Positions 10,304 to 22,771 of a stretch of 64,000 nucleotides of DNA are shown here, piece after piece. The position numbers and the translations under genes were made by a program. Location: assembly GCF_037975245.1 (NCBI RefSeq), contig NC_092563.1:7003501-7067500 (forward strand), written 5' to 3'. Position 1 is the stretch's first letter; the number at the start of each line of letters is the position of its first letter. The DNA is from Apostichopus japonicus. Lineage: Eukaryota > Echinodermata > Holothuroidea > Aspidochirotida > Stichopodidae. Under the pieces are notes generated by a model. The model was not told where the DNA came from and searched no databases. It was given only the letters and a program-made list of their open reading frames with translations.

Positions 10304-12759
10304 TCAAGATTTTTTTTCAGGGGTGTCTAAATTTATCGGATAAGAAAGAGTATACTAAACATGGTATTCTAAGATTGAAAATTATTTAGAATTTATTTTA
10401 TTCCCCTATTTATTATTATTCTAAATTTGGGAATAAGTCTCTAAGTTTTATTGAAAACAACACCAACTTTTCAGTTGTTGCTTTGTAAACATATTGGTTT
10501 TCCAAAACATTATATGTAGTTTGTTTTCATATTAGGGTAACTTTTGGGATTTTAAGAAATAATTGAAAGATCATAACAGGTATTCTCAGAGTAAAAAAAA
10601 TACAGAAAGCTTAATATACAAGTGTCTACTAGAAGAAAATTTCCCTTACCTGTACAGGACTTTGCTTTAAAAACACATATAGCTTCAATACAGACAAAAC
10701 TCATGATAAAATATAGAGAAACTTAAGACACATTGCACATTGCGAATGTCATTAGAACTATACCACCCTATTAATATTCATCTGTACATGAGACAGATTG
10801 CCATTTATCTAAAGCAGATTTAATGGATGATATTCTATGGCTGTAATTTTTCAAAGGAATATTCCCTAGACAGATTTATTGTGCACTTTTCGAAAAGATC
10901 TATATTAATAGGTACTCGTTGAAAGTTGAGTTAAAGTTATTAATAGTGACTGATAATATATGATCTGTATTATAAGCAGTTAGAAATGTATCTTTTCTCT
11001 GGCTTGAATGTGTTTTTTGTGTACACTGTTTGTGTGTTACTATTGAACATAATTTAACACAATTTTCTGGTATTCTTAGCGTAATTTACTTTCAGTTATT
11101 GGTGATTACTAACTGTGGTAGGGGGAGAAGATGGGAGGGGGAGGAGATGGGAGGGGAGGGGCAAAGATGGTGTAGATGGGTTTCTGTCTTATTAGCTGTC
11201 GACCATGTTCTCTTCCATTAATATTAGTTGAAACAGCAGACATACATATATTAATGATCATTTTATTTTTTTATTTTTAATATTATTATATTCTTGTGTT
11301 CCGTTTTATTGTACATGCTCGGCAGCTTCTTGCTCTTCTTTTTATTACAGATCGTTTGAGATTTACGTAACAATATTTCAATAATCTTCCATCCATGCTT
11401 CCACAAATAGAACAAATCAACCTTTTACTCACATGCCATTGATAAAATCTGTGCTTCTTTACTTGCTGTGTGGTGAATAAATCCAAATGGAAGTTACTCC
11501 TCTGTCATCTCATGGTGTTGTGCATGGGATTAAACTCCTCCCTACGACTGATGATGGAAGGGTCAGGGTGGGACCTGTCCCCTATAATACTCCCCCTTCC
11601 CCCGCCCCCTTACTATGTGCACTCCACTTCTCCATTAGCTATTTTGCATTAAAGAAGGTTGCTCTCCCTTCTTTTTAAATCATTACTTTACAACACTTTT
11701 GCTGTTCACTTCAAAATTCTTCTCTTTCATTAAAACATTTGTCAGGAATGCGTGGGACTAATTGCGTGGGACTACATACGCTAATTTCACTCAGAGTTGC
11801 ATGTTTCTTGAACTTTTATGGAAGAGTTGTTTAGTTCCTTATGTTGTTTCCCTTCTTTCTTTCTTTCTTTTTTAAATTTATTTTTTCCATCACTTTTGCC
11901 ACAGCATGGTTTGGTCAGTCTTGAAGTGTAATGTGTCAACTTCATCATTTTGTCGATTTGTCCCTTCCTTAAACTCTTGGAGAGAGAGAATCGTCTTTAT
12001 TCTTCTTATATGTTAGACCGTTTTTATGTCAAAATATTAATACTTTTAATTTAATGGAATCATGTCATCTAACAGTTTGAAATGAGTAAATGATTTTACT
12101 TTAATTTAGTGGAAATTCATTTTTTGTTTGGTTATTTCGATTTCATTTATGGGAAAAGAAGAATACAAGTAAATTGTAAGATTCTATGGTGTCTGTTACT
12201 GAACAGTGACAGAAGCCAATTTTTTTCTTGTCTAGTCATTTGATAGATGTTTCTCTTACAAATAAAATAAGAGTACTATTATTCTATACTGGGTATTGCA
12301 TTTATGTTTGTATGTTGTTTGTATGTACTAATATACTATATTTGAATGACAGTCAGACATAACCTGACCCCCCAATTCCCACCTCCCCCCAGTGTTGATA
12401 TATCTTGGGCTTTTTTTTGCCTGGAGTTGGCAAATTTGCTTGTCTGTGCACAGCAAGTGAAAGACTGCCAAACTACATGTGCACATTAAACTTGTAAGTG
12501 GAAAAAAATAATTGGTGGTAATCACACACACAATTAAATTGTTGTGATTGTTCTATTTCTACTGATGTTGCCAGATAGAATTCTGAAATATCACAAAGCA
12601 TTAAAATTCTTTTTTGGTTGTAGTCTTTAACCCAAGATGAGCCTGGGCACAAAATCATCCCCATCTGCCCAAAATGGTTTAAACAATCATAACCCTTCCC
12701 TCTTGAATAACTCTTTAAAATAATACCCACAGTATTTATTTGTTTTCTGTTTGTTTGTT
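10304..12759. other. SAMHD1 3' UTR and non-coding flank
   Basis: No coding exon is recognised. The region is AT-rich with purine-rich patches (GGGAGGGG near 11150). A possible polyadenylation signal AATAAA lies at 12261-12266; if used, the 3' UTR would be about 2 kb. Short frames near 11286-11678 look random. Confidence 0.5.
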
Positions 12760-13085
12760 TATTGAACATTAAAGGGTAAACTCGGTTAGTGTAAAGCTAA
12801 TCTCCCGAGTCACTGGAATACAAAAGCTAGAAGTAGCATAAACATAAAATAGTCATACTAAGAATAGTAAGAATACAAACGTGAACAATAAGATGGCAAT
12901 GAAAAAGGAAAAATATACAGTCAAAATTGACAACGGCATAAAATGTCACATGGAACAATCAATGAAATGAAAATAACTGATAAGAGCATACGAAATTAGT
13001 CCTGGATTAAACATTTAAAGGTATTTAGGTAGTTGTCATTCCTTACACTCCTTTGGTAACTCATTCCACTCATCCTTAGCAGCAA
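12760..13085 (-). mobile_element. 3' end of a LINE (minus strand)
   Basis: Read on the minus strand, the stretch encodes a typical LINE reverse-transcriptase C-terminal segment (AAKDEWNELPKECKE, a form of the common WNxLP motif). It then runs through non-coding DNA to TTTACCCTTTAATGTTCAAT and AAACAAACAAACAG, a usual LINE 3' tail. It may be the end of the same minus-strand LINE whose RT begins near 15515, with 13086-15514 inserted between. Confidence 0.6.
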
Positions 13086-13905
13086 TTTGTGAAAATGTTT
13101 TCTGATGATACTGTGTATCACCACCCTATAAGATCTCATCGCATCACCTGTGGATCATTGCTTGAGTATGTGATTCTACGTCGTGGCCTACAATACCCGT
13201 CAGCCCCACTTTTCAATGTTTTAAGCCCATTATATGTTCAGAATTTGAAAATTCACATTTCTCGTGAATAAATTCACTTCAAAACATACCCATAATGTTG
13301 CACAAAATTTCATCTATGGACAACCAAAATAGAAAAGCCTCCTTCAACCCCTAACAGACCGGTCAAAATTGCACGAGTAGAGGGAAGTATGTTTAAGAAT
13401 GTTGGTCAGGGAATTTCCGAAGATTCAGACACAGTTAATTTATTGGTGCGTGTGCGCAGATCAGTCTTGTACGGAAGCGTAGAAGGGACATTGCATTGAC
13501 GCGTTACCAACTTGACAAAACGACAATTATCTGCAAATTGACGAGTTGACGAGATGGTAACGTGACAAAATTCAGAAAATTGACGTTTTGACGAGATAAC
13601 GGATCTCGTCAATGCAACAATTTTCTGCAAATTGATGAGTTGCACACTTACTACCATCTCGACAAGTTGACAAAATTCAGAAAATTGACGTTTTGACGAG
13701 ATAACGGATCTCGTCAATGCAGCAGTTTTCTGCAAATTGACGATTTGCACACTTACTAACCTCTTATAACGATTTGACAAAATTCAGAAAATTGACGTTT
13801 TGGCGAGATAACGGATCTCGTCAATGCAGCAATTTTCTGCAAATTGACGAGTTGCACACTTACTAACCTCTTATAATGGCTACTATAAAAATTTGTTCAA
13901 GGAAA
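13086..13905. repeat. Dispersed repeat A, second copy at 37075-37470
   Basis: 13120-13435 is colinear with 37080-37425 (shared TGTGGATCATTGCTT, CCCATAATGTTGCACAAAAT, CAGACCGGTCAAA). The copies differ in two clean ways. This one carries the CTCGTCAA array at 13441-13870. The other carries a 31-bp hAT remnant. The homology resumes in CTTATAATGGCTACTATAAA. Confidence 0.8.
13441..13870. repeat. ~108-bp tandem array (CTCGTCAA family), inverted copy at 33147-33390
   Basis: About 3.5 units of a ~108-bp sequence containing AAATTGACGTTTTGACGAGA and TAACGGATCTCGTCAATGCA, rich in TTGACGAG in both orientations. Its outer edge (GTACGGAAGCGTAGAAGGGA) recurs inverted at 33370-33386 together with one to two units. 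Confidence 0.9.
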
Positions 13906-14700
13906 TGAAACAATACCAGATATTTCCGAAACCGAACACTACACACATAGACCGTTTGGAGGTTGTTCATCATGGAACGCCATTTTCATGCTCACTGATA
14001 TGATGTGATGTTTGCTGTTTGCTTTACAAATTCGAATAATTGAAATGAGACTGAAATAAATCACTTTTATCTGTTTATTGGCAATGCCCCATATTCTTTA
14101 TATTTCAAAAGACGCACAGTTTTTAGTTCATTACACAATGAAGGCTTCGATTCTCTATTTGCCTTCAGTTTATGGAAGATCTTGGGATTTTCATCCCCAG
14201 AGATATCGCTAGATATTGCTAGATATCCATACAGTACAGTGTCTTTGGGATTTCTTGGGATTTTTTCGGGGCCTGATCTTGGCAAAATCGGTAGTGGTCA
14301 CATCCATGTAGGTCAGTGCACGGCCTCTAGACGTTACTAAAACACAACCCGATCACTTGTTATCGATGAAGTGGTGTGTCGCCGGATTTTGTCAAACTCT
14401 GGGCAAAGGTTGTTAATTTAAGTTTCGCATGCGAAATTTAATTTTTAGATTCATTGTATTAGTTACGGTACTATAGGTTTGGGGTACAATTAGCATTCAT
14501 GTCAGGGTTTATAACATTTTATCTCTGGATGGCAGTGTTGCATCGAAAGGACATATGTCTAGTGCAGTTCTCAGATATTGATCCTGGTCTAACACCGATA
14601 TTTGTCATGTTCCCCGACGACTCGGTCGAGTTCAAGACCAGCCACAGTTGGTTTCAGAGCACAATTGTTTAAGGCGTCCATACACACACATTCGTCATGA
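13906..14700. other. No feature recognised
   Basis: Unremarkable AT-rich DNA. The only long frame (minus strand, 14067-14285) has no recognisable domain. Confidence 0.4.
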
Positions 14701-14735
14701 TATATATTAGTGAGAGAGGAAATATGGAGACCTAA

Positions 14736-15510
<775 letters not shown>

Positions 15511-15514
15511 TAAC

Positions 15515-16211
15515 TACAATACTCAAAAGTCGGTAGAATATATCCATTATTAAATAGAATACAAGTATTGGTATCAATGAATGGTACGTTGAAGTAAAGC
15601 CATCTTCTGGAAACGAGCTTGCTAACAGAATCGACTTGTTCATTCCAAGATAATTGAATGTCGAATTTTACGCCCAAGATCTTTTCACAGCTTACACTTT
15701 CAATTAATGAATTTTCGACGGTAATATTTAATTTGTTATTTGGGATAGGATTTCAGCCTATGTCTGGAACCAATGAACATGCTTTTGGTTTGTTACTATT
15801 TATAAACATTTTATATTTTTGGCACCATTTGCAAACATTAGCCATATCCTCATCAAGTTTGGTATTTAATAATCTATAGACTTGCCTTTCATATGAAATG
15901 GTGAATCATCTGCATACATATCCGCCGAGCAATGATAAATACTTTGACCCATATCATTAATGAACAAAACAAAGAATAACTGGCCCAGAATTTACCCCTG
16001 TGGCACCCCACATGTTATAACTGGCAATAAGGGGGAATACACACCATTAACATATATAGATTGTTGCCTATCAGATAAATACGACTTAAACTACGCAACA
16101 GAGCTTTCCGAGAGGCCATGTCTTATTTATTAGAAAGAATGGTTTACTAGATCAAGTGCTTAGATTCTCAAGTCTAGAAATACCGATCCAAGAAGATATT
16201 TGCTATTAATA
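15515..16211 (-). mobile_element. LINE reverse transcriptase, distal part (minus strand, degenerate)
   Basis: Minus-strand reading gives the non-LTR RT signatures GSVFLDLR then LVNHSFL (motif A), GVPQG..ILGQLFFVLFIND (motif B region) and YADDS (catalytic motif C), with several stops and frame shifts. It is continuous with the segment at 17803-18300 once the solo LTR at 16212-17802 is ignored. Confidence 0.8.
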
Positions 16212-17802
16212 TGTAACCTGTGGTTCGTTCGTCCGCCCTCTATTTAGATTAAAGTAATAGACCCTAACGCAGAAGAAATATAGACACAAAACCCAAGTTA
16301 TTTAATTGTCCCAACACATACTGAATTTAAAACGGTCAGGGTATTCGACTATTGAGACGAGATACCTGTAGAGGAATTCCCCTGTTTGAATATGGTGTGG
16401 AATGCACTTAAATGCTTAAAATAATAATGCTTTATATATAGTAACAATGAATGCTATCCCACAGTAGTGAGATAAACAACTTTCTAGATTAATACATCCC
16501 CCCCCCCCCGTTGCATGCACTCATCCCCAGTTAGAATATATAAATTTCCCCTAATTAATATCGAGCGTTAACTGATCTGTTCGCTAACATCACAGACTCA
16601 GGCAAATTTCCTGTGACCGCGTCAACGTATGGATACCCGGTCATAAACACCAGTCTGGAGAGGAGGTTACCAACAGCGCGTAGCCAGGAATTTGCCAAGG
16701 GAGGGGCGAAACTGTACATTAGGCATTGCAGACTATCTAAGCTTAGCGCCACCATGGTTGGCGCGAAGCGTTCAAGAAAATTTTTGGCCGAAAATGCATC
16801 CCAGATCGCTGGAAATGGCACTAACCAGGCCTTGTTAGTTGCATCTTAGCATTTTCTCTTTTGAAAATACTAGCGATATCATAAAAATATTAAAACAAAT
16901 CAAAAAATGCTCAAAGGGGGGGGGGCGGCTGCCCCCTTGGCCCCCACCCCTTGGCTACGCTCCTGGTTACCAAACAGTAATAAAACATTACCACTACGAT
17001 GACATCTAAAATATTTCAATATGCTAAACTACTGTTGCCAAGGTAAAACATGAGATAACCCTTTCCCAATCCGTACTTATCCCTTATCACAATAGTATAC
17101 CCGTTTGTGTACAAACGAGGATCACCAATATTCTGCAACAACGCCCCCACTTAGATATAACACAAAGCTCAGGTCTCTGTACTCATGGGCATATTGTTAA
17201 GCCTAACAACCCTAGCTACTATTACTAACACCCAATACAGTATGGCTCCCATAACACAACTATATCGCCTTATAGGCCAAAACAGCCTATTTATCTTAGA
17301 AAACCCCACATTCTAAACATAATCTATCGCACAGATAACTTTATTCAATAACTGTCACCGTAAACAATGAGTTTTTCACCAACTAATCAAAGGTTCAGTT
17401 ATATCGGCGAACAATGCTGGATCTCCGCTGTGCACTACACACAACACAGGCTACGTACGCTAAAGTACGTAACACACATAGCACATCGCATGGACTCGAT
17501 GTGAATACTTAATTATCAAAACTAACTTAAAACAAAAGGGAAAAACCGTACCTGGAGAGCTGCCAAGCAATCAGCTACAGGAGGTCTCACGATAAACAAC
17601 AAAACACCAGCTGATAAATTGTACCAGCTAAACTATGCCTCACAGAGGACGACAAGGGTAAAGAGGCTGTACGGGCAAAGATGACTATCAAGCAATAAAA
17701 TCTTCAACATGTGCAGTGGCATAAACTAACAGGAAACCCTCTAATTAATTATAGACAGCGCCACCAATTATTAAAGTAACACATCACTTTCAAAGGGTTA
17801 CA
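16212..17802. mobile_element. Solo LTR, 1.59 kb, inserted in LINE RT
   Basis: It begins TGTAACCTGTGG and ends AAGGGTTACA, with TG...CA termini. It is flanked by a 4-bp direct repeat AATA (16208-16211 and 17803-17806). It splits the LINE RT frame exactly: the RT reading resumes across it when one AATA is removed. No internal gag/pol is present, so it is read as a solo LTR of a gypsy-type element. A hAT MITE is nested inside at 16674-16965. Confidence 0.7.
16674..16965. mobile_element. hAT-like MITE, 292 bp, perfect 8-bp target duplication
   Basis: The ends are CAGCGCGTAGCCAGG and CCTTGGCTACGCTCCTG, imperfect terminal inverted repeats. Both sides carry GTTACCAA (16666-16673 and 16966-16973). 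The body contains the dispersed sequence around AGCGCCACCATGGTTGGCGC, shared in either orientation with 36890-37000, 39045-39150, 50870-50970 and 51440-51540. Confidence 0.85.
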
Positions 17803-18300
17803 AATAAATAGTCGTCGATTATCTTCAGTAATGCAATTTCACGAGAGTGCCCTTCTCTAAAACCAGACTGGGACATTCGTTTTAGACTAAATGCATTTGA
17901 AAACTTGGATAAAGCACCATGGACGTGTTTTTCTACTGTCTTAGATAATACGGGCAATATTGAGATGGGTCGATAATTTGATACATCTAGCCTTTGAATT
18001 ACTCTTGTAAATATGAAGTTGCCAAATAGCTTTGGAGTCGCCTTTGTTCCTTACAGAAGAATCTCTAAAATAACTTTGTTTAGCCGATCGAATAAAACTT
18101 ACAACTTTGTTTCTCCAGAATCGATATATCTTTGGATCGTTTAATTTTGATGAATTCCTCATTTTAATGGCATGACTAATCTCACCATTGAACCACTTGG
18201 GCTGATTTTTTTTATTTTGACCCTGTTTTCTTTTTGGGGAGCATGTTTATTTACAATATTTCGGAAAACATTTTGCCAATTTTCTAACGACCGATTTGCA
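17803..18300 (-). mobile_element. LINE reverse transcriptase, proximal part and linker (minus strand)
   Basis: The minus strand encodes NYRPISILPVLSKTVEKHV then SQSGFREGHSREIALLKI, the standard start of APE-type LINE RT (YRPIS....QSGFR.GHS). Upstream of it comes a basic linker (FWRNKVVSFIRSAKQSYF). A short deletion seems to have removed sequence between linker and RT. Confidence 0.8.
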
Positions 18301-18582
18301 TCTGCTACTTGCAACACAGATTGCCAAGAAGAATTCCTAATGTCATGCTAGAACGCAATCTATTTTATTTGTCACACGAAATTTCATGGTTTCGTGACCA
18401 GTCTTTTCAGATGTTGGTTGGTGTGCGGCAGCGAGTTCTAAGTGAAATATATCGGGTAATGGTCCCTCAACTTAATTTTTGGAACTTCAGTATTAACAAT
18501 TCGACTTTCTTTAGTCGTTTAAATATGATCAATTAATATGATACATTAATGTGCACGATGAATTAGTTTCACTAGTTGGTAC
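18301..18582 (-). mobile_element. LINE endonuclease, C-terminal part (minus strand)
   Basis: The minus-strand translation VPTSETNSSCTL..HI, followed by VEGPLPDIF, resembles the end of the APE endonuclease domain (PTR.T..SST.IDHI....SDH.PI), with several mutations. It continues from the endonuclease segment at 19931-20365 across the LTR-like block. Confidence 0.6.
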
Positions 18583-19930
18583 TGTTACGTTGGAATGCGA
18601 GAGGTCTCGATAATTAATTTTTAACGAGACACAAGCCTGGGTTCGTTTCCGTAAGGAACACAGACAAATTGACGAGTCTAGAGAATTTGAATGGGAACGT
18701 GATCTATATTGAACAATGGAGTTTGAACCAACAACAACAAGTGGTAATTACAAATATATAGAAAATTACTCACAAACTTAACAAGATAGGATACACTTTA
18801 AAACACGCTGGTCTCTTCCAACGGCGAAATCTCTCAGCGGCCACGACCTTGATGACGACGATTCTCGGTCCGCTGTACCGCGAAATTCACTGGTTCTCGA
18901 CGAAGTTTCTCGCGATCCCAGAAACAGCAGTCACCTTCTTTCCGGCGATGCTCCAAAATAGAAGACGGACTTCCAGCCACAATCGAGTGAAGCACAAGTC
19001 GAACTTCTCGCCGACTAAATATTACCAGAGTCAGTCCAAAATCAGCTTTATAGCCACCAACTCCTGGCGTAACGAACTTCACCTTCTCCGAAATAACGAC
19101 TGGAAAACTGTAGTTTCACAGCAAAGTCCTCTTCAAACTTCTGAGTGGAAGTGTAGAATCAATCTTGGTATCGATATCTCAATCCCTCAGAAACTACTGG
19201 CAGTTGAGCACTGACGATATATAGTAGAATGGTATAATATGTGTCGTCGCTTGTATTCGTTCAGAAACTGAGAAACTCTCCGATCTGGGCGGGTTTTTAT
19301 ACGATTCGCCAGGTCAAGAATCATCTAGATCTTTCTCGATACAACTCGACCCAGTTTCTTCCTTCCCGGAAGTCCTTTGCATATCTCGCGAACATTCCAG
19401 AGAATCCACGAAGATGTGTGCACAGCTTACACGCGATTTCACGTAAACCGACGCTACCGCTGGGCTCTCCGTCGGGGTGTCAAATCCCAGGGTAGTCGGT
19501 GTTGATTAAATAACCGTAGTGCGGGTGTGTCTGGAAGCTTCCGGAAGGCGCTTTACGTAAATAACAACTCCGGTATAGAGAACAGGACCAGGTAAGGTAA
19601 ATGATAAGTTCAGAAGAATGGTATCCAAAAGAGAGTTAAGAGTAAGTCACTGACACAGCGTGGTTGGCATGGTGAAGAAAGGCCGGAACGGAAAAGGTAG
19701 GTTTTGTAAGCGCTATGCAGACATAGTTGTTTTACTTGGCGTGACGTTGGTGCCACTGGGAGAAGAGACCGAGCCACTCCTTGAAAACTAATTTATATGA
19801 CATTCGGTGAGGTTACTCGACCGTAGCTTAGAACTGCACTGATTGTGCTCTACGTTTACAAATTAGCATAATAATACACCATTTAAGAATTGCATAACAT
19901 CAATTAGCGTAGTTAACCTTTAAAGTAACA
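18583..19930. mobile_element. LTR-like insertion within LINE endonuclease
   Basis: This 1.35-kb block interrupts the LINE coding sequence and has short inverted ends (TGTTACG...AGTAACA) like the LTRs elsewhere in the window. No convincing target duplication was found (GTAC versus TGCT) and no gag/pol is inside. It could be an old solo LTR or another kind of insertion. Confidence 0.4.
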
Positions 19931-20365
19931 TGCTGCATCATAACAACATGTCCTGTATCCACCTTTTGTTACTACCACCAGCTAATAAATTTATGTTAAT
20001 GCCCCCGATAATAACTATTTCAGAAATATTATTACATGGGGCAGCTAACATTTCATGAAAATGATCATTCCACTATGCTATTGAATCAGGTGGCCGGTAT
20101 AAAGAATAAACACAAAACAACATTTTTTTTAATATATATGAAGTAAAATAATGTCTATTCAGATCCCTTTCAATTCTATTTGTTTCAAATTTGGAATGCC
20201 GAACAAAGCTGTTTTTTTTTTATATTTGTTTATATATTTATATATACAGCAACCCCTCCTTCTTCTCTATCTTTCCTGTCCTTACGAATGACATTGTAAC
20301 CAGGTATGCATACTGCATAATCCTGGATTGTATCATTTAAAATAGTTCTGTCAAATCAAATATAT
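19931..20365 (-). mobile_element. LINE APE-type endonuclease, N-terminal part (minus strand)
   Basis: The minus-strand reading contains FDRTILNDTIQDYAVCIPGY followed by NVIRKDRKDREEGGVAVYI, the usual ETWLD..I....IPGY...R.DR..R.GGGV..Y region of LINE endonucleases. It is followed by YRPPDS...WNDHF and a degraded IIGGDIN motif. The gypsy element G1 begins directly at its upstream side. Confidence 0.75.
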
Positions 20366-21260
20366 TGTAGCGGAAAGCTACGACTTTTCCTTAGTGAGAT
20401 ACGTTTCGTTCCCTCAGGGGTTACATCTGTTGCGCTCCACGGAGGTAACGAGAGATGTTTATCCGGAACAGGAACTGATTACGTAATTTTGCTATATCGA
20501 TGTATTCCCGTGACTGGCATAAGCAGGCACGGCGGTGGGTGTGTGAGTCGATCCCATTGGTCGCAGCTCATTGTAGTTATATACAGGTAGTCCCTGATTG
20601 GTCTAAGCCTTTTTTTTTACAGTTTATGTACGGACGTGTGTATACGGGGGTTATTTCCGGGGTATTTAATGAAGGGTTCTTTCGTAAATGAGTGAGTCGG
20701 AGAGTCGGTCGAGTGCAAGACGAGGAACTTTCCTTCCGGCGGCTCGTGGTAAAGCCTTTGATATTTGCCTAAGTCCAAACAAATGTGTTTAGGCATTTTA
20801 GAGTGCCCACATATCTGCGCTGCCCGAGTCCAGCGGATTGCCCGACACCTGCGCTGCCCGAGTCCAGCGGATTGCCCGACACCTGCGCTGCCCGAGTCCA
20901 GCGGAATGCCCGACGCCTAGGCTGCCCGACACTGGTGGATCACCCGAAGCCTGTGCTGCCCGACACCGGTGGATTGCCGACGTCTAGACTGCCAGACCCT
21001 TGCGCAGCCCAGTCTAACTTAGCCATGTTTATCATTGGGTTGTGCCCGACCCCAGTACGTGATATTGGGCAAATGTAAATATTGTGTATTATACGCTGTA
21101 GATGAACGAGATGAGAAATTATACTTTTATTAATCATACAACTCTGTTGTCTGCCTCCTGATTTAAAGTTAATCTGTACCCGTCCCCAATCTACCTCCCC
21201 TCCCCTCCTCCAGTTGGTTTCGAGACAGGTTTTACACTACCAGACGTTGGCGGCGTTACA
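20366..21260 (+). repeat. G1 5' LTR (895 bp)
   Basis: It starts TGTAGCGGAAAGC and ends GGCGGCGTTACA. Three copies of a 34-bp unit (GCCCGAGTCCAGCGGATTGC then CCGACACCTGCGCT) plus diverged copies lie at about 20817-20955. The 3' LTR has five. Confidence 0.95.
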
Positions 21261-21261
21261 T

Positions 21262-21281
21262 TGGTGGCAGCGGTGGGATTC
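21262..21281 (+). promoter_or_regulatory. G1 primer-binding site, tRNA-Leu
   Basis: TGGTGGCAGCGGTGGGATTC, one base after the LTR, is complementary over 20 nt to the 3' end (...GAATCCCACCGCTGCCACCA) of animal tRNA-Leu of the AAG/UAG type. Minus-strand DNA synthesis would be primed here. Confidence 0.88.
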
Positions 21282-21314
21282 TAATGCCTATCTGGAAGTG
21301 TGGACCGAGTCGAG

Positions 21315-22771
21315 ATGTCTGGGACTAACCCTTTTGATCTGTCTGTGGTGAACGAGCCGGCTTCGTGGTCACTTCCGGACGAGAACATCCCTGATGTGAA
21401 TGAATTCGATCCTCTGAACGTGCCAGTTAGACCGAGATCATGGGGAGGGCCGATACAAACGACGAAATATCAAGACGAGCCTGGCTGGGGAGATAAAGGG
21501 GACGGCGACAGGTTGGCTGACTTTCTTGTGGGTCCAGAGGCTCTGAGGGACGAAAACCGTCGCCCGACGATAGGCAGATCGTATGAATTGGCCGACGAAC
21601 GTGGTGAAGCTTGGGGAGACGAAGACCGTCGTCCGTTGATAAACCAGGGATACAAGAGGACAGCTAGAGAGGATGCCCTGGAGGCGAGTAGATGGCAACC
21701 ACGGGGTGGCCCAAGGGAAAAAATGGTAATGCAGCAGCCGACAGAGGCCTATGAAAGCGCTCCAGCCTACGACCGGGGCGTTTTAGAACAAACGAATTGC
21801 GACCAGGTATGGGACCAGGGTATCCATGGCGGGAGGAAGGGAATAATCGAAGGTTGTCTATGAGTAATGATGAAAAAATCAGTCGGCAAAGAATGTGGCA
21901 CCCGCAGTATGATCCCCGGGCCCCCATTGTGAGTGTTTCCAGAGTAACAACGCCCTAATTTAATGGCTCAACACCCTGGGAGGATTACATAGTTCAGTTT
22001 GAGCTAATATCAGAGCTAAACGGTTGGGATGAGAGAACAAGGGCGTTACAACTAGCGGCAAGCCTGAGGGGCCCAGCACAGGCTGTCCTTGCTGATCTTG
22101 ATGCATCGAAGAGAAGAAGATTTGAATCTCTCACGGATGCGCTCGAACAAAGATTCGGGAGAGCTAACCAAACAGAACTATTCAGAACGCTCTTACGTAA
22201 CAGGACCCGACAACAAGGGGAGAGTATTCTAGAGCTGGCCCATGATATACAGCGACTTCTCTCATGTGCTTACCCTAATGCCTCTATTGAGATGAAAGAG
22301 ACCCTGTCAAAAGAGTTCTTTATAGATGCCATAAGCGACAGTGACATCAGATGGAAGATATACCAGTCAAGACCCAAGACCCTTGAAGAAGCAGTGAGCA
22401 TTGCAGCCGAGCTGGAGGCCTTCACCCTCTCCGAACAGAGGAAGGGCACCCAGAAGAGGGCTGTAGTAAGAGTTGTATCAGAGAAGACAGAAGGTCAGGA
22501 AAACAAGTGTGGTGCGATAGATGATATTAGTAAAACACTGGCGACAGCAATGACCGAAGGATTCTCCGAACTTACTAAACAGCTACAGAAACTGCTCTTA
22601 GTAAACAACACGAATGTGTCAAAGGAAGGCCAAGAAAGGCGGAAAACCATCAAATGCTGGAACTGTGGAGAGATGGGCCATATTCGGAGGAACTGTCCTT
22701 CCCTCCTGAAATATGGTATCCCTGCAGAGGAGACAAAGAAACAGGAAAACGAGGAGAAGTCGGTCTTGTAG
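21315..22771 (+). pseudogene. gag: G1 gag (capsid and CCHC nucleocapsid), broken frame
   Basis: Gag forms the particle and binds the element's RNA. The frame opens at the ATG at 21315 (an in-frame ATG also lies at 21300) and runs to TGA at 21861-21863. The reading then continues in another frame, with a TAA at 21956-21958, through a capsid-like helical segment (WEDYIVQFELISELNGW, then RTRALQLAASLRG). It ends with a zinc knuckle CWNCGEMGHIRRNC and a stop at 22771. One frame shift near 21830-21860 and one nonsense codon break the frame. Pol lies in the -1 frame and overlaps the nucleocapsid end, which suggests programmed -1 frameshifting, but no canonical slippery heptamer was confirmed. Confidence 0.85.
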
